Shown here: positions 51,566 to 61,175 of the stretch, piece by piece
Layout: each line of letters begins with the position of its first letter
Position numbering within the stretch: the stretch's first letter is position 1
Assembly (NCBI RefSeq): GCF_038502225.1
Contig: NC_091341.1
Coordinates: 1,923,626 to 1,987,625, forward strand
Direction of reading: 5' to 3'
Source: Cherax quadricarinatus
Taxonomy: Eukaryota; Arthropoda; Malacostraca; Decapoda; Parastacidae
Length of the DNA: 64,000 nt
Notes under the pieces: generated by a model
The model's database searches: none
Seen by the model: the letters and a program-made list of their open reading frames with translations, nothing else
Told to the model about the DNA's origin: nothing
Translations under genes and position numbers: made by a program

Positions 51566-52190
51566 GTTAGAGGCTGTCATAATGAAAAGTGCTGTTCTAC
51601 AAGATACAATACTTGCCCCTCAGCCTCATATCTGACAGATGTAAGCCATAGCATCATGTAGTCTTTTACAGATGATACTAGAATCTGCACAAGTATCATC
51701 CATTGAGGACGTTTTAAATCTCCAAGTGGATATAAACCAAGTTTTCCAATGGACCATGGAAAACAATATATTCAATGAGGTCAAATTCCAGTTACTGTTA
51801 GGTAAAACTTGAGGAAATAATAGCTACAATGGAGTATACGACAAAGTCTAACTACACAACAGAGCAAAGAACTAATGAGAAGGACCTGGGAGTGTTAATG
51901 TTAGAGCATCTCATCAAGGATCACAACAGTCTCATTGTTACATCCGCGAGGAAAATGATAGGGCAGATAATGAGAACTTTCAAGGGATGCCATGCCAATA
52001 TTAATCCTCGAGGTCACTTGTTCTCTAGGCTGGAATACTGCTGTACACTAACAGCTCCATTCAAGGCAGGTGAAATTGTAGATCTAGAGATTGTGCAGAG
52101 AACCTACACTGCACATCTCAATTCACCTGAGCACTTTACCCCATTCACTGTCCAGACCCCCAAATCTGAAACTTGTCCACAATGTCCAAG
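51566..52190 (+). pseudogene. CR1-like LINE reverse transcriptase fragment
   Basis: Decayed RT text: the active-site neighbourhood as nucleotides TTTTACAGATGATACTAG (FTDDT, one change from FADD) at 51665, then LQVDINQVFQWTMENN. At 51880-52130 it reads KDLGVLMLEHLIKDHNSLIV, then ARKMIGQIMRTFKG, SRLEYCCTLTAPFKAGEIVD and LEIVQRTYTAHLNSPE. Stops and frame changes interrupt it. It belongs to the CR1-like group but differs from the LINEs at 5699 and 58052. Confidence 0.7.
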
Positions 52191-52489
52191 AATTTTCAAA
52201 ATAATTTTTTGTTATTTTTTCTCATGAAATGGTAGAGAATCTTTTTCTGAAACTAATAAAACAAAAAGTTCAAAATTTGATGGAAAACCTACAAAGTTAC
52301 GCTTTTGTGAATTTTGCTGAATCAGCAATATTTACACATCGGCGATTTTGCCCACCGACTCCTATTTTAGGCTAATTAAATTTTTCAGTTGACCACATTC
52401 TTAGCTAATTCACTAGTATATCTTCCATTTTATAGATTGAGCACAAGAAATCGCCCATTCAACTATTTCAACTGCCCAATAAAGTGATC
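52191..52489 (+). mobile_element. piggyBac-type element, partial, truncated by the I-LINE
   Basis: ATGAAATGGTAGAGAATC, AATTTGATGGAAAACCTAC, ACATCGGCGATTTTGCCCAC and ACTGCCCAATAAAGTG are the left-half landmarks of the family in order. It stops where the minus-strand I-LINE tail begins. Confidence 0.65.
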
Positions 52490-52559
52490 ATTATTATAAT
52501 CAAATAGAGCGCTAAACCAACAAGGGTCATGCAGCACTGCAGGGCAGAAAATAGTGCCA

Positions 52560-55500
52560 AGGCTATAAACAGCTAGGTGGAAAGGGGATTGGAGGTGAGG
52601 GAAGAAAAGGGTTGGGACACTAAGGGCTGTGTGTCAAAGTTCGCATAGTAAAGCAGTTGCTGACAAAAAGTAAAAAAGTGATCGTAAGTCAAAGGCAGGG
52701 CTGTCTCCAAAAAGGGAAGATAAGGCAAGAGCGGTAGGGTGGCAACGTCAACGGAGGTAAATCCTACAAGCTGCTGGTAAACTGGACAATCCACAGGTGA
52801 AGAACCAAAATAGGGACCTGACAAACCTCACAGAGAGGAATTGGGTGTCATTCCGTGAGACACCCATTGGTAAGGCGTGCATGGCCAATGCGAAGATGGG
52901 AGAGCGCAGTCTCCTAAGTACGCCAACGGTGGTAAGAGGGCCACAAACGTAAAAGAGGTTTAATAGAGTGCAATCTGTTATGGTCTATGTCTGACCACTG
53001 TTGTTGCCAACGGCCATAAAGACAGGCAGAGATGACTGTAAAATAGTCCCTAAACGGAATACCTCTATAGGAAACCAGAAGATCATGTACCGCTGACCAT
53101 GCAGCAGCATCCGCCTATTCACTGCCCTGTGCATCAACGTGTCCAGGGATGCAACAGAAAACGAGGTCTTTGTTTTTGCTAGCCTCACAGTGCAACCAAA
53201 GTTGAATACGAAAGATCAATGGATGAGGGGAATCAAGTTGTTTAATGGCCTTTAAAGCACTGATGGAATCTGAAATTATCACAAACGCCAAAGAAGACAT
53301 ATATGTAATACAAAGAAGCACTACGAGGATGGCATACAACTCAGCAGTAAAAATACTAGCCGAGTCCAACAAATGACCCCAGACATCATCATCAGGGAAC
53401 ACCACCACAAACCTAACACCGTCAAAACATATAAAACCATCTGTATAAACAGCGATCGCATGTGCATGTGACCAGAAGTGATCAAGAAAAGAGAGAGAGA
53501 GAAGCAGCCGTAGGTAGGAGAGCTGTGGCACATGGCAGTAGGAGAGAACAGACACAAACCGTTGGAACCTCCCAAGGGAAAAGGGTAAAAGGCAGACGCT
53601 ACATGAACATATAAGGGAGGCAACTGGAAAGAAGACCGGAGTGAGTGAAGACGAAGAGAAAATGGTTGTAATAAGCAGAGGCGCCAAACAAATAACAGCC
53701 TTCTACTAACATCTGAGACTAACCTATACATAGAAGGAACACAAAGGTAATAAAGAGTGGACAGAGTAACGAAGGCAATGAGCATCACGACGATCAGCTA
53801 AGGAAGGAACATTCACCTCAGCATAGAGGCTTTCAACAGGGGATGAACGAAAGGCACTTGGTCACTATAATCCAGCCTGGACAAGACTAGGGTAGAATGC
53901 AGACGGAGGAAAGTCTGGCGATCTGCTTAGCATGAACGATGCACAAGAATTTTAAGGAGATTCAGCTGACCATAGCAAGTTGTCTTCAAAGAGGAAATGT
54001 GAGGTTTCCATGTCAACCGGCGATCAAATGGAGGGCCAAGAAACTTAACCGCATCACATTCTGGGATATGTGAGCAGTGTAAATACAATGAAATATCTGG
54101 GACAAGAGGACATCTAGCGAAGGTAATGACATGGGTTTTCGCACTAGAAAATTTAAATCCACGAGAAGTGGCCCAATAGGAAACATGGTCAATCGCATCC
54201 TGAAGGGAGGCCGCTACCAGGCGACAGTCAGCGCCTGCGTAAGCTATAGCAAAGTCATCCACATAAAGTGACGACCAAATATGCGATGGAAGAATGGAAG
54301 GTAGATCATTTATAGCCAAGAGAAAAAGGGTAGTGCTAAGGACACAACTTTGTGGGACCCCCTCGGCCTGAACAACGTCTGAGGAAAGCGAGGCGCCAAC
54401 ACGGACATGAAAATATCTTTCAGATAAAAAAGCAGCTAGGAAGGTCGGTAGATTACCGTGTAGGCCTAAGGAGTGGGTCTGGGCTAAGATGTTATACCTC
54501 CAAGTGATGTCATATGCCTTCTCAAGATCAAAAAAGACTGCTAGGACAGTGTGTTTATTAGCAAAGGCATTTCGCATATACGTATCTAAGTGGTGCAAGG
54601 GGTCCAAAGTAGAGCGGCCCTTGTGAAAGCCATATTGGCAAGGAAAAAGACTAATGTGAGTCTCTAAATACCAATTGTACCATCACCTTGCAAACTACAA
54701 CAATAGTGAGAGGTATCAAGTCCCAAAGTGCCTGGTTTGCAAAACGGAAGTACGTACAATGGCAGATTTCCATTGTTGAGGGAGAACCCCTCATGTCCAA
54801 ACAAGATTGAAAAAGACTCCAAAGGACTGTAAGGGCTGTAGAATGCAGGATGCTGTAGCATATGGATATGAATATCATCAAGCCCAGATGCCAAAGACCG
54901 GCAAATGGAAAGTATGGACTCTAGCTCTAAGAGAGTAATAGGTACGCTACATCGCTCCATCCCATTAGAAGAGAAATTCAAGGGCAATTGCTCCCTGGCA
55001 GACTTAGAAGTGAGAAATGAGGGACAGAGGTGAAGCTCTTGGGAGACATGGACAAGATAGTTCCCGATTTCCATGGCAACCTCAAGAGGTTCTGCAACAC
55101 TAACACCAGCAACCCGCAAAATGGTAGCTGGGTCCAGAGCGTCCTTGTCACACAACTTCCGTATCTTCTTCCAAACCGCATACGTAGGGGAAGTTGAGGT
55201 AACAGAAACGTAGTCCTGCCAACAAGTGCATTTAGCGTCACGTATGACGTGACCCTTGCTCGCTTAAAATCCAAAAGACAATCTGAGGTCTGATTATAAC
55301 AGCCCCACACAGCATGTTTCAAACACATTGCACAGGCACACTCAGGAGACTACCAAGGTGCACATGTCTGAGTATGCCTGCCTGAGGTTTAAGGAATAGA
55401 ATGTGACACTGCAGTCAATACTAAGGTCAAGAAAACTGGTGCACCAGCTCACCAATAGAGGACGAAGAAGAATCCTCACAAAAAGCGGTAAGGTGAGAGT

Positions 55501-56172
55501 ACAATTCCCAATTCGCTCATCCAAATTGCCAATGGAGGCTACTAGGCGGTCAGGAATACGTAGTAGAAGTAAGAATAATAGGAAAGTAATTACTGTCATG
55601 CAAATCTGGGAGAACAGGCCAAGCATAATCAAGGGCAATTGACGAGGAACAGATGAAAGATCGATGTAAGAGAGAGATTGAATGTGAGAGTCAAAATAGG
55701 TGGGAGCACCCATATTTAAAAGATGAAGAGGATGAGTGAGAAGTCTCTCCAAATGATCACGAGTCACAGTGGAACCCTCCCCAAAGATGAGTGTTATAAT
55801 CAACTAACAATAAGATGGGCAGTGGCAGAGAAGAGATCAAGACCACAACATCTGAGATATAGAATGCACAGGAAGGTTTGAGATACAGAGCAAACTGTAT
55901 ACCACCTGTGCAAATAAATACGGGCTGCAGTATAGTGCATCTGAGAACGAACAAAGACCTGTTGAAACAGTATACTCATGCACACACGAAGCGCACTTTC
56001 ATTAAAAGTTTCATCAGGAAGGGATCAGAAGAATGTAACAGCACATACCCCGAAATGGGAGAGATAACTGCTGAACGAACTTTAGGCTCTTGTGACCCAA
56101 CACATACTGGGGAAAACTGGGAAAGCAACACCTGGAGCTCTCCCCGATTACCCGAGGCCACAAATATTCCAT
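52560..56172 (-). pseudogene. I-LINE ORF2 pseudogene, minus strand
   Basis: The endonuclease start is at about 56172 (nucleotides GTGGCCTCGGGTAATCGGGG; residues GNRGELQVLLSQFSPVCVGS then QEPKVRSAVI). RT palm at 53927-54607: LAVFFDLEKAYDITWRYNIL, GVPQSCVLSTTLFLLAINDL, SSLYVDDFAIAYAGAD, VKFLGPPFDRRLTWKPHISS. RNase H at 53115-53687: AVYTDGFICFDGVRFVVVFP, SASIFTAELYAILVVLLCIT, FVIISDSISALKAIKQ, FCCIPGHVDAQGSE, so the D-E-D-H-type positions are readable. Frame breaks separate all these blocks. The intact 226-residue RT block shows moderate age. Confidence 0.83.
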
Positions 56173-56179
56173 TATAAGT

Positions 56180-57738
56180 AAGTCATTATTCACAAAGACA
56201 GATATGCTAACAATGAGAAGCGATAACATCTACAGGCTAGTAGGGTCAGTGAAGTCAATGTGTGGAGGCAGCGAAAAGTGTGTAAGCAAGGAGGAATTAG
56301 TATGCTGTAAAGGAAAAGATTGGTGCAAGGGTTGTGCATAAGGAGGCGCATTGGTGTCTATCAATGGTTTCGCCTCCACAACATAGATGGAGATAGCATC
56401 AAGTGCTTCAGTGGACAAGGAAGATGCTGATACCATGACTTCAGAGGCAGGTGAGGTAGAGCAAGTAGAGATCGGGGAGACCATGGAGGGATCCAAAGAG
56501 GTCCGAGAGGAGAAGGGAGTACGATCCTGGAGAGATGAGCGGGCAGGGACAGAAGAGTCCTGTGGTGGAAAAGAAGAGGAAGGGGACTGGGGAAGAAGTC
56601 TGGGGGGAAACAGGAGAAGAAGGGGATTACACAAGGAAGGGGGGTGAACCTCCACCTTTGTGTGAGAGTTAGAAAGAGGGTGAGAACTAGGCACCGAGGC
56701 CGAAAAGGAGAACTGTTGGGATATTGTAAGCACTGGAGGAATGCAAAGAGATTTTGGCTAAGGAGACAGGTTCAACTTTGCAGGTGAGAGGTGCGAAGAA
56801 GGTGCAGGTGTGCGAGGCCTCACCGACTGAAGCTAGCAGGCGAGCTGAAGAAGTAGAAGTAGGAAGAGGTAAGGAGGAGGTTTTAGAGAGTAAAACTGCA
56901 AAAGAATTAAAGACGGTGGTGACCCCAGAAGACATGGCACCAGAGGAGCTGGTAGGCAGGGAGACCATCAAGGTTGGAGGTCTCCTAGCTACTCGAAAAT
57001 AAGTAACACGAGGAAGATTCCCCTGAAGGCGGAGCTGAGAGCCAGCCATAGCATAAATAAGGTCTTCGCTCTCCTTCAGACAATGGATTTCTCGTTCATT
57101 AAGATAGACCTGACATCAGTGGAAAAAAGAAGGATGAGTTTCATTGCAATTAAGACAAGTGGGGGAAGGAAAGACTGCAAGATGTATCGGCATGATCCAT
57201 GGCACCGCAGACCAGGAACTCTGCCACAGACCTGCAGTATTTAGTGGGATGTCCAAAGCGCCAGCAATTTTGACACTGTTCGGGTGTAGGGACCACTTTA
57301 CAGACCCCTAGGCAATGGCCCGCAATATCCACGGCAAAGGTTAAGCACGCGATGTTACTGGGAAAGTGCCTCCACCCGCGAGAGGGCAGGACATATATAT
57401 CCACTCTGAGAATCGGAAGGTCCTGAAGGGCTAATTGCTCCAAAATATCATCACCACAAATCACATTGTACAAAGGTACGCGGTAAAAACCACTGTACCA
57501 CTGCAAGAATTAAGAGTAGCGTGCCTGTGAACTGTGATAGGAACATTATCAATGGAAGTAAGATAGGAAAGATCATGAGCTTGTTCTACATTCTGAACTG
57601 TAACGATGCATGCACCGCTCTGAAGAGCATGAAAGTATATATTTTGGCCATGTCGCAAAAGAGCTTAACCAATGCTATGGTCTGAAAGATAATCAGTTGG
57701 AGAAGATGGTTACAGGGAAAAGAAGTTGGTCTACTGTA
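56180..57738 (-). pseudogene. I-LINE ORF1 pseudogene, minus strand
   Basis: Zinc knuckles at about 57290-57150 (QCQNCWRFGHPTKYC, EFLVCGAMDHADTSC, the first Cys of the second knuckle lost), then AGSQLRLQGNLPRVTYFRVA at 57049 downwards and a Ser/Pro-rich tail. Upstream text: YFHALQSGACIVTVQNVEQA, IDNVPITVHRHATLNSCSGT. It matches the plus copy at 33806-35590. Several frames. Confidence 0.75.
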
Positions 57739-57740
57739 TA

Positions 57741-58050
57741 CAGTGGACCTTCCCTTTTCATCATTAATCCATTCCAGAGAGTCTGACGAAATGTGAAATT
57801 AACGAAAACTGAAACCATTTTCCCCATAAGAAATAATGTAAATCCAATTAATCCATTCCAGACTCCCAAAAGTATTAACAAAAAATTGTTTTTAGAGATT
57901 AAATATAAATTTACATACAGAAAAGAATGACAAATATATTATAAAGCACTAATAACATGTATAAATTAACATTTAACATCACACTTACCTTTACTGAAGA
58001 CTCTTGTTGGTGTATGGAAGACGGAGGAGGGGGAGAGGGAAGACTTCAAA
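57741..58050 (-). mobile_element. Tigger 3' end inserted in the I-LINE
   Basis: Starts CAGTGGACCTTCCCTTTTCA after a TA (57739-57740). The subterminal sequence matches 1371-1535 and the end of Tigger A. The polyadenylation/donor block in reverse reads CACTTACCTTTACTGAAG near 57982. The CR1/L2-type LINE interrupts it at about 58051; the rest may lie beyond 64000. Confidence 0.75.
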
Positions 58051-58634
58051 GATACCTTCAAAGGATTCACCCATGATTACTCAGGTATGATTATTCCTGA
58101 CAATATCAAGGACTACATCGTTGCTCTAGAAAACGAAATCAAAGATATCAAAGCAACACTCGAGCGACGAGAATCCAAGATAACCAACCTCGAGAACAAG
58201 ATCCAAAACCTTGAAGAGAAGATTACATCGGGAAGTGTTGACACAGAAAATACTCTGAAAGCAGCTATAGCCAGTCACACTGAACAAATAACTACAATAA
58301 ATATGAAGGTTGAAGAAGCAATCAAGGACTGGAATCAGAACATGCACACTCGACTAAATGAATACAGTGGACCCCCGCATACAGTTGGCATCACATAATG
58401 ATTAATCCGCATACCGCTTGCTTTAATCGCAAAAATTTTGCCTCGCATACCGCTTAAAAACCCGCTCACCGCTGTTCGTCCGAGACGCGTCCAATGTGCG
58501 CCTTAGCCAGCCTCACATGTTCCGCCGGTGGCATTGTTTACCAGCCAGCCTCCGCGGTAGCATCCAAGCATACAATCGTAACATTTCGTATTATTACAGT
58601 GTTTTTGGTGATTTTATCTGGAAAGTAAGTGACC

Positions 58635-59297
58635 ATGGGCCCCAAGAAAGCTTCTAGTGCCAACCCTACAGCAATAAGGGTGAGAATTACTATAGAGATG
58701 AAGGAAAAGATCATTGATAAGTACGAAAGTGGAGTGCGTGTCTCCGAGCTGGCCAGGTTGTATAATAAACCCCAATCAACCATCGCTACTATTGGTGGTA
58801 CAGCTGCTGCTGCTGCACTGTCAGCTGCTGCTGCTGTAGCATCGTCTGCTGCTGCTGTAGCATCATCTGCTGCTGCTGCTGCTGTAGCATCGTCTGCTGC
58901 TGCTGCTGTTGTAGCATCGTCTGCTGCTGCTGTAGCATCGTCTGCTGCTGCTGCTGTTGTAGCATCGTCTGCTGCTGCTGTAGCATCGTCTGCTGCTGCT
59001 GCTGCTGTAGCATCATCTGCTGCTGCTGTAGCATCGTCTGCTGCTGCTGCTGCTGTAGCATCGTCTGCTGCTGCTGTAGCACCGTCTGTTGCTGTTGTAC
59101 CACCGTCAGCTGCTGCTGCTGCTGCTGTAGTACCGTTGTTGGTGTGGCTTATTGAGAATACCAAGACACAATTAACCCCAGAGGATTTGCCACCCAGGAT
59201 AACCCAAAAAAGTCAGTGTCATCGAAGACTGTCTAACTTATTTCCATTGGGGTCCTTAATCTTGTCTCCCAGGATGCAACCCACACCAGTCGACTAA
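58635..59297 (+). CDS. Tigger E open frame: psq-type HTH N-terminus fused to an Ala/Ser/Val repeat tract (220 aa)
   Basis: ATG at 58635. Residues 1-52 are Tigger N-terminus and psq-type HTH (MGPKKASSANPTAIRVRITI, EKIIDKYESGVRVSELARLY, NKPQSTIATI). From residue 53 a minisatellite encodes AAAVASS-type repeats for about 115 residues. Then VPLLVWLIENTKTQLTPEDL and the captured repeat run to a stop at 59295-59297. The frame is unbroken, but this follows partly from the stop-free GCT repeat. The CENP-B HTH and the DDE domain are missing. Whether it is translated is unknown. Confidence 0.45.
   Translation: MGPKKASSANPTAIRVRITIEMKEKIIDKYESGVRVSELARLYNKPQSTIATIGGTAAAAALSAAAAVASSAAAVASSAAAAAVASSAAAAVVASSAAAVASSAAAAVVASSAAAVASSAAAAAVASSAAAVASSAAAAAVASSAAAVAPSVAVVPPSAAAAAAVVPLLVWLIENTKTQLTPEDLPPRITQKSQCHRRLSNLFPLGSLILSPRMQPTPVD
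58797..59135. repeat. GCT-rich minisatellite (units of about 21-30 bp)
   Basis: About a dozen units of GTAGCATCGTCTGCTGCTGC type, differing by whole GCT triplets, so every unit keeps the reading frame. Frames: Ala/Ser/Val on the plus strand, and long Gln runs (QQQQTMLQQQQ) on the minus strand. Tigger D has only about 60 bp of the same tract, so this copy has expanded. Confidence 0.9.
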
Positions 59298-59312
59298 CAC
59301 CCAGGTGAACAG
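59177..59312 (+). repeat. 130-bp dispersed repeat captured inside Tigger E
   Basis: CACCCAGGATAACCCAAAAA, CTTATTTCCATTGGGGTCC, CACACCAGTCGACTAACACC; same insert and same position as in Tigger D (13858-13990). Confidence 0.7.
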
Positions 59313-60185
59313 GGAAAAATGCCTGGAACTAGTGCTCATATTGGTGAATTTAAAGCCAGCAAAGGTTGGTTTGAGTGATTTAAGAATCGTAGTGACATAC
59401 ACAGTGTGATAAGGCATGTTCTGGAAGAAAATACCAAACAGGACCTACAGTACTCAGGAGGAAAAGGCACTCCCAGGACACAGTGTCTCATCAGTCATTG
59501 CTGCATCTTCAATAAAGGTAAGTGTCATTTATTCTTCATTTAGTAGACTAGTACATGCACAATATATACTGTGCATGTACTACTCGACTATTGTGCATGT
59601 ATCCTTCTCTTTGTGTGTAGGAAAATGTATATTTCACGTGGTAAAAATTTTTTTTTCATACTTTTGGGTGTCTTGCACGGATTAATTTGATTTCCATTAT
59701 TTCTTATGGGGAAAATTCATTCGCATACCGATTATTTCGCATACCAATGAGCCCTCTTGCACGGATTAAAATCGGTATGCGGGGGTCCACTGTACCTTGA
59801 TTTCCAAGACGGCAAAACTGAACAAGATAAGTTGTCTGATGCAGTTATAATAAACAGTCCACACATTCCAAGTGACATAACCCAAGCACAGTGCAAAGAA
59901 ACTGCTGTCAGGATAATGCAGGACCACGTACAAGTCATCGTGCAAAACAATGAAATCAAAGAAACACGTTTGCTAGGAAAACCAGGAAGTAAACACAGTA
60001 TAATGATCCGACTTCATTCATACGATAAAAGAAAGGACCTAATTAAATCAGCAATTACAATGAAAAATGGAGTGTACATAAATAAGTGTCTAACAAGAAA
60101 ATGTCAAAACCTTCTGTTCAGGCTGAGAAAACTTAAACAGGAAAACATCAACAGGACAACAATATACCATCTCAAACGAACATGA

Positions 60186-61175
60186 TTTCTCTACCTTCCT
60201 TAGAAAAGCGGACATTTCTATAACAGATTAGATAAGTGCCCTTAATACATATATACGTGTGGTGCATATAGTGTACGTTACTATTATATTGTGCATTATT
60301 ATTTTTATTATTTTTCATCACTAGCTAATGCTAACTACCTCCAATACTTTATACTTCTTTCTTACTGCTATTAATTGCTCATAATTTTGTGTTACAAGTC
60401 CAATCTTACTCCAAATTAATATTATTCATTGTTCTTACCTGTCCATTTAATTTTGTTTACCACTACTTGTTTTTTTTAGTCACTTTTTATTGTGTGTGCA
60501 ATTAGTTTATATTCCAATTACTTTTTTGCAAGTACCAAAACTATCTTTTGCTAGATAGTACCAACTACCTCATTTTTTTACTTTTTATTGTGCAATAAAC
60601 TGCTCAACTTATTTAATATTATAAATCAGATCTTACTCCTAAACCAATATTATTTCATAGTGACTATCTGTCCATTTAACTTTGTTTCCCATTACTTAAT
60701 TTTAGTCCCTTATATATTTTTTCCTTTATTTTAGCTTTATATAACTACCTTAGTTCATATATTCACAATTGTTAAAATAATCAAAGTGCTATTCTCAGGT
60801 GCTAAAGTGTAATAAGTTCACTATTTTGCCATTATTTTCCAAAGCTCATTTATTTGATTACCACTTTATTGTTCACCACAACTTATATTAGTCCCTTTTA
60901 TATTATAATTTTATATTATAATTCTAACTTTAAAGAATTACCTTTAAAGTACTACCTACTATCATATTCCCAAGCTCCATTATTTGATCATCACTTTATT
61001 TGTTCACCACAAATTATTTTAGTCCCTTTTATATTGTCTCCTTTATTTTAGCTTTAAAAAACTACCTTAGCTCATTATTTTTACATTTGTTAAATAATTC
61101 AGGTGCTATTTTTTAGCTTTAGAATATTTACTTTGTTTTATACTTAATTCTAACTATAGATTCACTACAAATCTT
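60186..61175. other. AT-rich inter-ORF region of the LINE
   Basis: About 990 bp between ORF1 stop and ORF2 start, with near-repeats such as TTTTAGTCCCTTTTATATT and CACCACAAATTATTTTAG / CACCACAACTTATATTAG, suggesting internal duplication at about 60700-61080. No coding sequence. Confidence 0.6.

Larger units (their letters stand above)
52490..57738 (-). mobile_element. I-type LINE, minus strand, nearly complete
   Basis: The 3' tail is at 52490-52530 (plus-strand TTATTATAATCAAATAGAGC, GGTCATGCAGCAC), ORF2 and ORF1 follow upstream. It ends at 57738, where a Tigger end begins at a TA. The sequence is collinear with the plus copy at about 34175-42740. The 5' UTR and the start of ORF1 may continue beyond the nested elements past 64000. 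Confidence 0.85.
58365..59792 (+). mobile_element. Tigger copy E with internal minisatellite, nested in LINE ORF1
   Basis: The ends are CAGTGGACCCCCGCATAC and GGTATGCGGGGGTCCACTG, TA at 58363-58364 and 59793-59794. 1428 bp. Shares with Tigger D the GCT-rich tract and the 130-bp captured repeat (59177-59312). AATAAA plus GGTAAGT at 59511-59522 and an acceptor-like TTTGTGTGTAG ending at 59620. DDE coding sequence is reduced to a few codons near 59410. Confidence 0.9.
58087..60185 (+). pseudogene. LINE ORF1, split in two by Tigger E
   Basis: First part (58087-58362): acidic/basic heptad-rich coiled coil (DYIVALENEIKDIKATLERR, then KITNLENKIQNLEEKITSGS), typical of LINE ORF1 oligomerisation domains. 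Second part (59793-60185): RRM-like/CTD region (DAVIINSPHIPSDITQAQCK, MQDHVQVIVQNNEIKETRLL, HSIMIRLHSYDKRKDLIKSA) ending HLKRT and a stop. Removing 58365-59792 and one TA joins LNEY to LDFQD in frame. Each part is free of stops. Role: RNA-binding ORF1 protein (family knowledge). Confidence 0.8.

Noticed and set aside
58789..59103. Minus-strand poly-Gln frame (QQQQTMLQQQQ...)
   Set aside because: It is the complement of the GCT minisatellite in Tigger E; no start context or flanking coding sequence.
59550..59590. Inverted repeat TAGTACATGCACAATATATACTGTGCATGTACTA as a transcription terminator
   Set aside because: Animal nuclear DNA; a hairpin in the Tigger E 3' UTR, with no reason to call it a terminator.
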